NCBI GenBank assembly: GCA_018715445.1
Contig: DVLP01000197.1
Location: forward strand, 1 to 17,345
Direction: 5' to 3'
Length of the DNA: 17,345 bases
Source of the DNA: Candidatus Avipropionibacterium avicola
GTDB taxonomy: Bacteria; Actinomycetota; Actinomycetes; Propionibacteriales; Propionibacteriaceae
Under the pieces are notes generated by a model, which ran no database searches, was not told the DNA's origin, and saw nothing but the letters and a program-made list of their open reading frames with translations. Position numbers and translations under genes: made by a program. Below are positions 7,052-14,489 of the stretch, piece after piece (the stretch's first letter is position 1; each line of letters begins with the position of its first letter).

Positions 7052-7536
7052 CGGCCTCCTCGCCGGTCGCGCCAGCCCCGGACGCTCCAGCCTCGGACGA
7101 TGCCGAGCTGGAGCGGGCCGTCGGTGAGATCATCTCGGAGCTGTCCACCTCCTTCGCCCTGTCACGGACGCGGTGGCACCGGCTGATCGAGGAGTTGGTG
7201 CCCGACCTCAAGGGGGTCAACCTGGTCGTGCTGCACGCCGTGATGCACAAGGGGCCGGTGACCGCCACCGAGCTGAGCACGGCCCTCGACATCGACAAGG
7301 CCACCCTGAGCCGCCAGATCGCCAAGCTGCGCGACTGCGACATGGTCAAGGCCGAGCCCTCCCCCGAGGACGGGCGGGTGGTGCACCTGTCGATCACCGA
7401 CGAGGCCCGTCAGCACCTCGAGGAGGCCAAGGGGCAGTGGGCCAAGACCCACCAGGAACGCTTTGCCGGTTGGACGCTCGACGAGCTCGAGACCCTGCTC
7501 GGGGGACTGCGGCGCTTCAACGCCGCGACCGAGTGA
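7048..7536 (+). CDS. MarR-family transcriptional regulator of the efflux operon
   Basis: This 162-residue protein has a disordered Pro/Ala N-terminus (1-17), a dimerisation helix region (20-65), a winged helix-turn-helix (PVTATELSTALDIDKATLSRQIAKL, about 70-94), and a wing with the typical DGR signature (EDGRVVHLSIT, 107-117). C-terminal helices complete the MarR fold. The ATG at 7048 overlaps the transporter stop in ATGA, so translation is coupled. Two palindromes upstream of the transporter match the family's preferred operator shape. Autorepression of the operon with release by a small ligand, possibly an efflux substrate, is a family-based inference. Confidence 0.92.
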   Translation: MTASSPVAPAPDAPASDDAELERAVGEIISELSTSFALSRTRWHRLIEELVPDLKGVNLVVLHAVMHKGPVTATELSTALDIDKATLSRQIAKLRDCDMVKAEPSPEDGRVVHLSITDEARQHLEEAKGQWAKTHQERFAGWTLDELETLLGGLRRFNAATE

Positions 7537-7582
7537 GTCGACCGGCTCCCCCTCCCTCACGCAGGACATCCGTTCCCACACA

Positions 7583-7629
7583 ACACCAAGGGCTCGCCCG
7601 TGGCCATGCCACGAGCGAGCCCTTGGTGT
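7583..7629. terminator. Long bidirectional terminator hairpin between convergent genes
   Basis: A perfect 15-bp stem, ACACCAAGGGCTCGC (7583-7597) with its complement at 7615-7629, is topped by a single mismatch and a further perfect 6-bp stem, CGTGGC (7599-7604) with GCCACG (7608-7613), around a three-base CAT loop. Total paired length is 21 bp. It lies between the stops of marR (+) and the pyruvyl transferase gene (-), so it can serve both. No long T-tract follows on either strand. Confidence 0.8.
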
Positions 7630-7650
7630 GTGGTGCTCGGTGAGTGAGGA

Positions 7651-9201
7651 CTACTTGTTCCGGCGGGCCTTCGCCTCACGCACCTGCTTCTTGACGTTGC
7701 GACGGACGCGGCCGGCCGCGCTACGGGCGCGCGAGGCGAGGCTGCGCTGCGGGTCCTCCGGCTCGGGCTCCGCATCGCGGACCGCGGCCAGGTCGGCCGA
7801 CTGCGTGTTGAGCAGCGACCGCAGCTCCTTCACCTCGGCCCGCAGGTCGAGGATCGCCTGACGGGTCTTGTCCTGGTCGATCAGCTTCGGGCCACCGACC
7901 GGAGGCTTGTAGGCGTAGAACGGGCGGGCGAAGTCGCCCTTGTAGCCCTGCCGCAGCCAGCTCAGCCGCTCGATGATCTGGCGACGTCCCAGCTCCCCTT
8001 CGGCGGTCAGCGAGTGGACCGGGCCCGGGTACTTGTCGGAGGCCAGGGCCTTGTCGTACTCCGGGTTCTCGTTGCCCGGGGTGAAGACGTGCTGCAGGTT
8101 GTGGCTGTCGAGGAAGTCCTTGTAGTTCTCGAAGTTCTTGGCCTGCTTGCCCTCGAACTGCGACCAGTCGGCCTCGGCGTACAGCTCGTGGAGCGGGGTG
8201 TCCTTGATCTCGGTGAACATCCGGTAGGGGATGCCGGTGAACTGGGCCAGCTCGGTGGTGCGGGAGTCGTGCGCCAGCACCAGCGACGGGGTCCCGCCCA
8301 ACATGCCGGCCACGTTGCCGTGGATCCGGGTGCCGACGCAGAAGTCGAACTCGCTCAGGTAGTTGAACCACACGTGCGGGTCGACGAACATCCGCAACCG
8401 GTCCTGCAGGTACAGCGGGTGGTCCCGGTGCACCGGGAGGCGACGATCCTCCTTCTTGTTGGGAGTCTCCTCACCCCACAGCATCAGCCGGAGACGCTCG
8501 ATCTCCTGGGCGACGACCACGCTGTTCTGGTAGGTCTGGGTGTTGGCCTCGAGGAACTCACCGATCCCCTTGACCGACGGCGAGGCGTTGAACGCGATCT
8601 TGCTGTCGGGGGTGATCTCGTCGACCTTCTTGACCGGCGCCTTGGCCGCACCGAAGGTGAACAGCGAGGGGCAGCCGATGACGCGGATCTGCGACTCGTC
8701 GAAGCCCATGTGCACCAGCAGGTCGGCAGTGTACTCACCGCGCACACCCAGTGACGGCGAGTGCTCGAGCACGGCCGCGGCGAAGTCGCCCACGACCTTC
8801 TTGAACTCGTCGTCGATGTCCTCGAAGGCACGACCGAACGGCATCTGCGCACCGACGCCGATCACCGAGACCGGGATCTTGACGTTGTGGATCAGCTTGG
8901 TCATGCGCTGCAGCGCCGGGTAGAACCGCGGCTTGAAGGCGTTGGCCATCGGCAGCACGAAGTGGTCGTACGAGTCGTTGATCTTCGCGGCGTGCTCGCG
9001 CGAGGGCTCACGACGGCGGTACAGGTAGCCGTCCGGGACCAGTGTGGAGTCAGGCGTGCTCAGTGCCCGGAACACACCTGAGTAGAACAGGGCGTTGCCG
9101 GAGTTCGAGCCGAAGACCCCCATGCTGGAGATCGCCAAACTCTGCTCATGTGTGAGCGGTGTGAGCGGATGCTTGCCTGCTTGCACCAGGATCCGGGCCA
9201 T
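7651..9201 (-). CDS. Polysaccharide pyruvyl transferase family protein with C-terminal coiled coil
   Basis: This 516-residue protein has a GT-B-like polysaccharide pyruvyl transferase domain over about residues 1-345. The family adds pyruvate ketals to sugars of surface polysaccharides, using phosphoenolpyruvate. Visible landmarks are FGSNSGNALFYSGVF (30-44), PVSVIGVGAQMPFG (110-123), GVRGEYTADLL (152-162), and the family signature FCVGTRIHGNVAGMLGGTPS (287-306), then DSRTTELAQFTGIPY (312-326). Beyond the domain is a long extension ending in a probable coiled coil (about 443-475) and a strongly basic tail (487-516). The start at 9201 has a purine-rich GAGGAAGAGG upstream; the longer reading frame would add unlikely residues and run into the promoter. 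Pyruvylation of a wall polymer is inferred from family and neighbours; some members are sulphur or other transferases. Confidence 0.8.
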   Translation of the reverse strand: MARILVQAGKHPLTPLTHEQSLAISSMGVFGSNSGNALFYSGVFRALSTPDSTLVPDGYLYRRREPSREHAAKINDSYDHFVLPMANAFKPRFYPALQRMTKLIHNVKIPVSVIGVGAQMPFGRAFEDIDDEFKKVVGDFAAAVLEHSPSLGVRGEYTADLLVHMGFDESQIRVIGCPSLFTFGAAKAPVKKVDEITPDSKIAFNASPSVKGIGEFLEANTQTYQNSVVVAQEIERLRLMLWGEETPNKKEDRRLPVHRDHPLYLQDRLRMFVDPHVWFNYLSEFDFCVGTRIHGNVAGMLGGTPSLVLAHDSRTTELAQFTGIPYRMFTEIKDTPLHELYAEADWSQFEGKQAKNFENYKDFLDSHNLQHVFTPGNENPEYDKALASDKYPGPVHSLTAEGELGRRQIIERLSWLRQGYKGDFARPFYAYKPPVGGPKLIDQDKTRQAILDLRAEVKELRSLLNTQSADLAAVRDAEPEPEDPQRSLASRARSAAGRVRRNVKKQVREAKARRNK

Positions 9202-9240
9202 ACCGTGCCTCTTCCTCGACCATGTGTAGGGGGATTGCGT

Positions 9241-9275
9241 GTGCCCGTACCTGAACCCCAGGTGAACGCGGGCAC
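9241..9275 (-). promoter_or_regulatory. Leader hairpin of the pyruvyl transferase gene
   Basis: Outer arms GTGCCCG (9241-9247) and CGGGCAC (9269-9275) and inner arms ACCTG (9249-9253) and CAGGT (9259-9263) form a nested hairpin in the predicted 5' leader, 40-74 bases upstream of the start codon. It may stabilise the mRNA or take part in regulation. Chance cannot be excluded in such GC-rich DNA. Confidence 0.4.
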
Positions 9276-9287
9276 AACTCCACGGGA

Positions 9288-9317
9288 AGGCTAGCGGATC
9301 GCGCCGCCCAATGTCGA
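9288..9317 (-). promoter_or_regulatory. Promoter of the pyruvyl transferase gene
   Basis: Read on the minus strand, TCGACA (9317 to 9312) and TAGCCT (9293 to 9288) are separated by 18 bases. The first matches the -35 consensus at five of six positions and the second fits TANNNT. Transcription would begin near 9280, giving a leader of about 80 bases. The promoter begins one base past the hairpin that follows the upstream glycerophosphotransferase gene. Confidence 0.55.
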
Positions 9318-9318
9318 T

Positions 9319-9333
9319 CCGGCGCACCGCCGG
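9319..9333 (-). terminator. Compact hairpin after the glycerophosphotransferase-like gene
   Basis: CCGGCG (9319-9324) and CGCCGG (9328-9333) form a perfect 6-bp all-G/C stem with a three-base loop, 26 bases past the stop codon of the minus-strand gene at 9360. There is no T-tract. Its position directly before the next gene's -35 suggests that the two minus-strand genes are separate transcription units. Confidence 0.45.
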
Positions 9334-9359
9334 CAACGACGTGGCTCACGTGGGCTGGC

Positions 9360-11081
9360 TCACTCCTCAGGCGACGTGGCCGACGTCGAGGGTGCCGATG
9401 TCGACGGGTCACCGACCCGCATGACTTCCTTGCGCGCCGCGCGGACGAACACGTCGGCGTAGTCCTGGGGGTCGTGGTCGCCGAGGTAGTAGGTCCGCAG
9501 CCCCTGGCGGGTCTCGGCCAGGGGATCCTCACCGAGCATGTCGCCCAGCTGTCCCGGCCACAGGCTGCGGTCCTCCCCCATCACGTACGAGGCCCGCGCC
9601 AGCGGGAACTCGGCGGTGAAGGAGTCGAGGTCCTGGTCGCCGGCCACCACGGCGAACGGCTTGCGCGAGTAGAGGTAGTCGGCGACCACGCTCGACACGT
9701 CGGAGACCATGGCGTCGGAGGCGTTGAAGCAGTCGACGACGGTCCACTCCACCTCGGCGGTCTGGCCGTGGACGTGCTCGATGCCGGTCTCGTCCCGGTG
9801 CCGGTCCAGCCGATCGGTCAGCTCCCGCAGGATGGTGCGGTACTCGGGATCCTTTCGGCAGTACGGATGGGGACGCAGGATGATCCGGCATCCCCGGTCC
9901 AGCAGCTCGCCCACGATCTCGTCGGCGTAGGGCAGGGAGCTGTGCGAGGTGTCAGCGAAGTAGCCCCGCCAGGTCGGCGCGTAGAGCACGGTCCTGGGCT
10001 CGGTCACCTCGCTGATCGCGGTCTCGGTGATCGCGATGGTCTCGACCTGGGGACGCCCGACGATCTCGAACTTCTCGGGGTCGATCGAGACGTTGTTGTT
10101 GTGGTAGCGGTCGATCGCGGCCTGACCAGCGACGTAGACCTTGTCGTACATCGCGGTGACCGGGTTGAAGCTGGGCGCCTTGTCGCTCTCACCGTGGAGC
10201 AACTGGACGTGGGTGATGCTCGCGTAGCGGACGAAGTGGGTGTTCTTCGCGGCATTGTTGACGTAGAAGGCCGTGGTCACCGACGGCACGACGCAGTGGT
10301 CCAGGTCACTCATGCTCTTGGCCAGGACCACGGGGACGTCCTCACAGACCGAGGCCGCCTGACCGAAGGCGACATCGCTGCGCACCACGACGATGAACGG
10401 AGTGCCGATGCGCTTGAGGAAGGGAACCCACATCGCGATCTGGAACTTCGTCCGCGCCGGGGCGTCCCAGTACAGGACGAACCGGGGCCCGATGCGCTCC
10501 AGCGCCTGGGGCAGGGTCTGTCGGTAGTGATCGGTGAGCAGACGACGGCGGATGCCGGACACGGCGATCGCCACGGCCACGACGGCGGTCGGGACCAGGG
10601 CCACCAGCCACCACCACCCCGGCAGATCGATGATCGCGAAGACCATGTAGGCCGGGAGCAGCAGGTACTGCAGCAGGGCGAGGGCCCCCAACTCACTGGA
10701 GCGGGTCTGGGGCATGTGGAACGAGGCGATGTTGGAGACCCGCAGGCCCTTGAACCGGCTCACGGTCCGCAACGGGGTCTCGGTACGGACCATCACCAGG
10801 TAGAGGGCGACCGCAGTCATCGCGGCCCAGTCAGGCAGGGAGACCCCGGGCAGCAGCGGCCCGATGACGCCCACGGCCAACATCACGCGGACGCTGACCC
10901 ATCGCCCGACGGTGTCGGCCACCTTGCCACGACGCACCAGACCGGACACGCGGATGACGATCACCAACCAGCCGATCGACCACAGCACCAGGCCGGGCCA
11001 GGTCAGCCCACCCAGCAACAGGATCGAGCCGACCGCACAGACCAGGGCGTGCAGCACGTACCAGGGTTCACGCTTCAGCAT
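9360..11081 (-). CDS. Membrane-anchored CDP-glycerol glycerophosphotransferase-like protein (TagB/TagF family)
   Basis: This 573-residue protein probably transfers glycerol- or ribitol-phosphate units, or a related group, to a lipid-linked wall polymer. The N-terminal 175 residues hold about six hydrophobic membrane segments (6-25, 27-45, 62-80, 84-99, 133-152, 155-175). The GT-B catalytic part follows from about residue 195: LLHGESDK (294-301, at the family's HG...K position), GRPQV (342-346), VLYAPTWRGYF (365-375), RPHP (403-406) and SDAMVSDVSSVVADYL (455-470). The start at 11081 has GGGGAGG eight bases upstream. Most TagB/TagF proteins are peripheral; an integral membrane N-terminus is less usual. 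Neighbouring pyruvyl transferase, UDP-glucose pyrophosphorylase and a TarI-like gene support a wall glycopolymer role. Exact donor and acceptor are not deducible. Confidence 0.83.
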   Translation of the reverse strand: MLKREPWYVLHALVCAVGSILLLGGLTWPGLVLWSIGWLVIVIRVSGLVRRGKVADTVGRWVSVRVMLAVGVIGPLLPGVSLPDWAAMTAVALYLVMVRTETPLRTVSRFKGLRVSNIASFHMPQTRSSELGALALLQYLLLPAYMVFAIIDLPGWWWLVALVPTAVVAVAIAVSGIRRRLLTDHYRQTLPQALERIGPRFVLYWDAPARTKFQIAMWVPFLKRIGTPFIVVVRSDVAFGQAASVCEDVPVVLAKSMSDLDHCVVPSVTTAFYVNNAAKNTHFVRYASITHVQLLHGESDKAPSFNPVTAMYDKVYVAGQAAIDRYHNNNVSIDPEKFEIVGRPQVETIAITETAISEVTEPRTVLYAPTWRGYFADTSHSSLPYADEIVGELLDRGCRIILRPHPYCRKDPEYRTILRELTDRLDRHRDETGIEHVHGQTAEVEWTVVDCFNASDAMVSDVSSVVADYLYSRKPFAVVAGDQDLDSFTAEFPLARASYVMGEDRSLWPGQLGDMLGEDPLAETRQGLRTYYLGDHDPQDYADVFVRAARKEVMRVGDPSTSAPSTSATSPEE

Positions 11082-11416
11082 GGTGAATCCTCCCCAGCGG
11101 GGGTCCGACCCCGCCCAACCCCGGCGACGTCAGCACGCCGATCGGTCGCTGAAGGCCCATGCCACCGAGCACGGGACCGTCGATGCCGGTCACGTTGGGT
11201 CATGCGCTGGGCACTCCTTCCTCGGGCTGCAGGCGCAGCACAGGTTACCGCGAGGACCACTGCCGGTTGTGGACGGTCGACACCATGGAGAGTCTCGCTC
11301 CCGGGCCGCGCGCAGACGCGTCGCTCGAGCAAGGTCCACCTCCGATGGTGCGGCCGGGGCAGGATCGCAGGACACAATAACGGTGCACCCGCCCTCGCAC
11401 CAATGTCGGGTCCTGA
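11082..11416 (-). other. 335-bp gene-free stretch with a weak terminator and leader hairpin
   Basis: No convincing gene is seen on either strand; the short open frames lack family features. On the minus strand, just after the UDP-glucose pyrophosphorylase stop, GGTGC and GCACC (11397-11401 and 11382-11386) pair over a ten-base loop and are followed by T-rich GTTATTGTGT (11381-11372), a possible intrinsic terminator. The same bases could be read as a promoter (TTGGTG at 11403-11398, 18 bases, TATTGT at 11379-11374). A 6-bp G/C hairpin (11097-11102 with 11109-11114) lies just upstream of the ribosome binding site of the glycerophosphotransferase gene. The real promoter of that gene must lie here, but I cannot place it with confidence. 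Confidence 0.4.
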
Positions 11417-12817
11417 TCAGGCAGGGGTGGTCCCGGATGCCGGTCCTCCGACCGAGCCCGTCACCGTGGCCGGCTCACCGGTGTCCTCCAGGGTCAGGTC
11501 ACCGGTGACCTCGACATCGGCCGCGAACCGCCAGTCGCCGCGCACGGTCACCGAATCCGCCCCACGCAGGCTGGGTGCGCCCTCGGCGAAGCGGGCGTCG
11601 AAAGCGTCGATCGTCTTGTAGTGGCTCGGATCCAGGTCGATGGTGGGCAGGCGGTCAGCGATCTGGACCAGTCGGCCCGACGGGTCGATGTCGAAGACGT
11701 CGGAACGCAGCAACAACAACTCGTTGGTCGTCTTGACCGGCAGGAAGCGGTCCCGACCGACGACGATGGCGGTCGCTCCGGCGAACACCTCGATGGCCGC
11801 ACCCATCGCGGTCTCGATCTGGATCACCTTCGGCGACGAGGGATCACTCGGATCGACGTTCTTGGTGTTCTTGATCAACGGCAGCCCGAGCACCGATTCC
11901 CGCTCGGCCAGGGCATCGCGCAGCACTCGCAGGTCGAACCACAGGTTGTTGGTGTGGAAGTACGGGTGGCGGTGCTCGTCGGTGAACCAGTGCATCTCCT
12001 CGTCGGAGGTCTGGGCGGTGTCGCGCAGGATCAGCTGCCCGTCGGCACGGCGGATCGCCAGGTGGCCCCCCTTGCGGTCATTGGCCGTCCGGCGGCACAG
12101 CTCGGCCGCGTACGGGGCACCGCTGGCGGCGAACCAGCCCGCGATCTCGGCGTTCGGGGCGGCTCCGAGGTTGTCGGAGTTCGACACAGAGGCGTAACGG
12201 AACCCCTTCTCCAGCAGCAGGTCCAGGATGCCGGAGCCCTCCAGGGCGGTGTAGATGTCGCCGTGGCCCGGCGGGCACCACTCCAGGCTCGGGTCGTCCG
12301 GCCAGGAGACGGGCGTGAGGTCGTCGACGAGCAGCTTCGGCTCGGAGTTCTGCATGAAGTCCAGGGGCAGGTCGTCGACCGGGAGGTCCTCGTACGGCGC
12401 GAGCGCGGCAAGCGTGTCGTCGCGGGTGCGGAAGGAGTTCATGAACAGCAACGGCAGCCGTGCCCCGGTCTCGGCCCGTGCGGCGCGGACCTGGCCGACG
12501 ATCAGATCGAGGAAGGTCTGGTCGTCGCGGACCGGGAGCAACGACTTCGCCCGGTCCATGCCCATCGAGGTGCCGAGCCCGCCGTTGAGCTTGATGACCA
12601 CAGTCGCGTCGAGCGCCTCGGACGCCGCCTCGGCGGACACCTCGACCGCATCGAGTCGGGGCGGATCGGTCAACGGGCTGATCGAGTCCTCCGGGATCAG
12701 CCCGGTCGCCCCCTCCTCCAGCTGGTGGTAGTAGTGGGTGAAGACGTCGATGGCGGCACGGCTGACGCCGGCATCGCGCATCTTGTCCTGGGCCTGTCGC
12801 AGTCCGGACTCGCTCAT
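11417..12817 (-). CDS. UTP-glucose-1-phosphate uridylyltransferase (eukaryote-like UDPGP family)
   Basis: This 466-residue enzyme makes UDP-glucose from UTP and glucose-1-phosphate in the cytoplasm, supplying glycosyl donors for wall polymers and glycolipids. It belongs to the UDPGP family, not to the shorter GalU type. The nucleotide-binding signature is KLNGGLGTSMGMDRAKS (76-92), followed by PPGHGDIYTAL (182-192), NSDNLGA (213-219) and a KTTNELLLLRSDVF block near residue 360. The C-terminal left-handed helix region is recognisable from its VTVRGDWRFAADVEVTGDL repeats. The ATG at 12817 is supported by TACGAT seven bases upstream and by the lack of a ribosome binding site. It lies 29 bases after the amidohydrolase gene on the same strand but seems to have its own promoter. 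Confidence 0.92.
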   Translation of the reverse strand: MSESGLRQAQDKMRDAGVSRAAIDVFTHYYHQLEEGATGLIPEDSISPLTDPPRLDAVEVSAEAASEALDATVVIKLNGGLGTSMGMDRAKSLLPVRDDQTFLDLIVGQVRAARAETGARLPLLFMNSFRTRDDTLAALAPYEDLPVDDLPLDFMQNSEPKLLVDDLTPVSWPDDPSLEWCPPGHGDIYTALEGSGILDLLLEKGFRYASVSNSDNLGAAPNAEIAGWFAASGAPYAAELCRRTANDRKGGHLAIRRADGQLILRDTAQTSDEEMHWFTDEHRHPYFHTNNLWFDLRVLRDALAERESVLGLPLIKNTKNVDPSDPSSPKVIQIETAMGAAIEVFAGATAIVVGRDRFLPVKTTNELLLLRSDVFDIDPSGRLVQIADRLPTIDLDPSHYKTIDAFDARFAEGAPSLRGADSVTVRGDWRFAADVEVTGDLTLEDTGEPATVTGSVGGPASGTTPA

Positions 12818-12830
12818 GGGTCCGATCGTA
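12818..12830 (-). promoter_or_regulatory. Leaderless-type promoter of the UDP-glucose pyrophosphorylase gene
   Basis: On the minus strand TACGAT (12830 to 12825) is followed by exactly seven bases and the ATG at 12817, with no purine-rich ribosome binding site between. This TANNNT-N7-ATG arrangement is the usual form of actinobacterial leaderless transcripts. The -35 region would fall across the end of the upstream amidohydrolase gene; no clear -35 is visible. Confidence 0.5.
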
Positions 12831-12846
12831 GGACGGGAGCGACCCC

Positions 12847-13593
12847 TCAGGCGAGCCGGAACAACTCCTCGGCCGTACGGTGGCCGAGCACCTCCTGCTC
12901 GCCCTCGCTCAGGTCGGCGGCCGCCAGTTTCGCCGCCAGCGCTTCCGGGACGTGGATGGGGGCATGGGTGCCGCAGAGCAGCCGGTCGATGCCGTACGCC
13001 TCGATCAGGCGACGCACCACATTGGGTGACTCCACCGTGGAGAGCTCACACCACAGATTGGCCGGACCGTCGGCCAACACGGCCGCCACCTCGGGCTGGC
13101 GAGCACCGGCGACCAGGAACCGGGTGTCGGGGCAGGCCTCGGCCAGCGATCGCACCTCGGGGGCGGTCAGCTCCCGATGGACGACATCGGGGTGGGCCAT
13201 CCGTACGTCGATCATGCGCCACTGGAGGATGACCGCCACGTCACGTCGCCCCGCTTCGGTCGCCAGGTCGCGAGCCTGGTCCAGGCCGTAGCCATGGGGG
13301 CCGGGCAGCAGCCGTACGGCCGGCGCCTCGGCCTGGTCGAGCACCTGCACCGCACCCGCCTGGGCCGGATCGGCGACCGGGACGAAGCTGAAGAACGGAT
13401 CGTCGGCCAGTCGGGCCGCCCACACCCGGTTGGCGGTCTGGGGGCTGCGTTGCAGCACGGTCTCGACCGGGGAGACCAGGGCGTGGGCGATGCCGGCCCG
13501 CTGGAGGCGGGCCTTCAGGGCCTCCGGCCCGCTGTCGGGCAGCGGACGGAACGGCCAGCTGCCCACGAAGGCGGCGGTGTCGATGATCCTCAT
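12847..13593 (-). CDS. Amidohydrolase-like protein lacking metal ligands (probable pseudoenzyme)
   Basis: This 248-residue protein has an amidohydrolase-2-type TIM-barrel layout, but the metal-binding residues are gone. The N-terminal strand reads MRIIDTAAFVGSWPF, where active members have Asp-x-His-x-His; here both His are replaced (Ala7, Phe9). The C-terminal block reads RLLCGTHAPIHVPEA, where active members have GSD; the Asp is His. The central barrel is recognisable (AVRLLPGPHGYGL, VILQWRM). From memory, a group of bacterial proteins with IDxNxxxGxWPF and GSHxPFxxxE blocks looks like this and also lacks the ligands. Its start overlaps the stop of an intact amidohydrolase gene (TGATG), so the two are co-translated and may form a complex. 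The GTG one codon upstream is an alternative start. Function is unknown. Confidence 0.72.
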   Translation of the reverse strand: MRIIDTAAFVGSWPFRPLPDSGPEALKARLQRAGIAHALVSPVETVLQRSPQTANRVWAARLADDPFFSFVPVADPAQAGAVQVLDQAEAPAVRLLPGPHGYGLDQARDLATEAGRRDVAVILQWRMIDVRMAHPDVVHRELTAPEVRSLAEACPDTRFLVAGARQPEVAAVLADGPANLWCELSTVESPNVVRRLIEAYGIDRLLCGTHAPIHVPEALAAKLAAADLSEGEQEVLGHRTAEELFRLA

Positions 13594-14411
13594 CACTGCT
13601 CCCGGGTGGGGTCGACGGCAGGCAGGCGGGTGTAGAGCCGGCGCGCATTGCCGGCGAGCACGGCACGGAGTTGGTCGTCGTCCAGCCCGGCGGCCAGCAC
13701 CCGACTGAGCTGGACGCCGAAGTCGCGGCCCGGGGCGTCGGAGCCGTAGAGGATCCGTTCGGCACCGAGGTGTTCCAGGGCGAAGTCGACCATGCCGTCC
13801 TCCGGGTCTCCCCCACAGGTGTCCACCACGACATTGGGCAGGTCGGCGATGTCCAGCACGCCACGTTCACCGCAACCGGACAGGTGCGCCATCTGGATCG
13901 TGGCGTCGGGGTGGCGCGCGGCCAGGTGGGCGACGTCGGCCGGGGTCGACTCCCCCGGCAGCTGTCCGACCGTCTTGTACCAGGCGTGCTGCAGCACCGG
14001 GACGCCCAGCTCGGCGGCGTAGGAGACGATCGGGTCGAGCGCCGGATCGCTGGCCTTGCGGGCGATCCAGAGCTTGATCCCGACGAACGGGCCCTCGGCG
14101 ATGTGGCGCCGCATCAGCTCCAGTGAGACGTCGACGTGGTCGGGCGAGCAGTAGACCAGACCGGCGAACCCAGCGTTGCCGGCGACGATCTCACTGGCCC
14201 ACCCGTTGGCCACGACCAGGTCATCGGCGGTCGGCGTCGCCAAGTAGGAGCCGAGCCCGAGGACCGAGGTGATCATCGTGGAGATCCCCACCCGGGTGGC
14301 GTCGGTGGCCAGATCGGCCACGGGATCGTCACTGCGCCACGGATCGACCTGCTTGGCGTGGACGTGGGCATCGATGATGCCCCCGGCAATCTCGGGCACG
14401 GTGAAGTCCAT
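13593..14411 (-). CDS. Amidohydrolase family 2 (COG2159-type) metal-dependent hydrolase
   Basis: This 272-residue TIM-barrel hydrolase or decarboxylase has a complete set of metal and catalytic residues: IIDAHVHAK (His16, His18), GIKLW (Lys113), VLQHAWYK (His142), QMAHLSG (His176) and ILYGSDAPGRDF (Asp225). The family acts on amides, lactones or carboxylates; the substrate cannot be predicted here. The ATG at 14411 is placed eight bases after TACGAT with no ribosome binding site, again suggesting a leaderless transcript. The downstream amidohydrolase-like gene overlaps its stop by one base. No transporter or catabolic genes that would reveal the substrate adjoin it; ino1 lies 78 bases upstream on the same strand. 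Confidence 0.87.
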   Translation of the reverse strand: MDFTVPEIAGGIIDAHVHAKQVDPWRSDDPVADLATDATRVGISTMITSVLGLGSYLATPTADDLVVANGWASEIVAGNAGFAGLVYCSPDHVDVSLELMRRHIAEGPFVGIKLWIARKASDPALDPIVSYAAELGVPVLQHAWYKTVGQLPGESTPADVAHLAARHPDATIQMAHLSGCGERGVLDIADLPNVVVDTCGGDPEDGMVDFALEHLGAERILYGSDAPGRDFGVQLSRVLAAGLDDDQLRAVLAGNARRLYTRLPAVDPTREQ

Positions 14412-14425
14412 GGGCGCTGATCGTA
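14412..14425 (-). promoter_or_regulatory. Leaderless-type promoter of the amidohydrolase pair
   Basis: On the minus strand TACGAT (14425 to 14420) is followed by eight bases and the ATG at 14411. It is the same hexamer as that before the UDP-glucose pyrophosphorylase gene. No ribosome binding site is seen. It would separate the amidohydrolase operon from ino1 upstream. Confidence 0.45.
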
Positions 14426-14464
14426 CTCGGGCGACTCGGTGGTGCCGGCCCGGTCTCGTCAGCG

Positions 14465-14485
14465 CCCGGACTTTCAGTCGCCGGG
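14465..14485 (-). terminator. Weak hairpin after ino1
   Basis: Five bases past the ino1 stop, outer arms CCCG (14465-14468) and CGGG (14482-14485) and inner arms GACT (14469-14472) and AGTC (14476-14479) form a hairpin with a TTC loop and a two-base bulge. No T-tract follows. It is a plausible terminator for ino1 but not a strong one. Confidence 0.35.
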
Positions 14486-14489
14486 GGCC

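Noticed and set aside
11159..11380. Small open frames in the gap between the glycerophosphotransferase and pyrophosphorylase genes
   Set aside because: No ribosome binding sites, no recognisable protein features, and comparable frames occur on both strands, as expected by chance in GC-rich DNA.
11492..11550. Possible unusual substitution (Arg-Ala-Lys-Ser for Gly-Pro-Lys-Ser) in the pyrophosphorylase signature, and its beta-helix-like C-terminus
   Set aside because: As far as I recall, actinobacterial members commonly carry this form; the enzyme otherwise looks ordinary.
9474..11621. A 715-codon open frame on the plus strand opposite the glycerophosphotransferase gene
   Set aside because: It is the antisense shadow of a GC-rich gene: low-complexity His/Gln/Asp/Arg-rich composition, no recognisable domain, no ribosome binding site. 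The minus-strand gene has clear family motifs.
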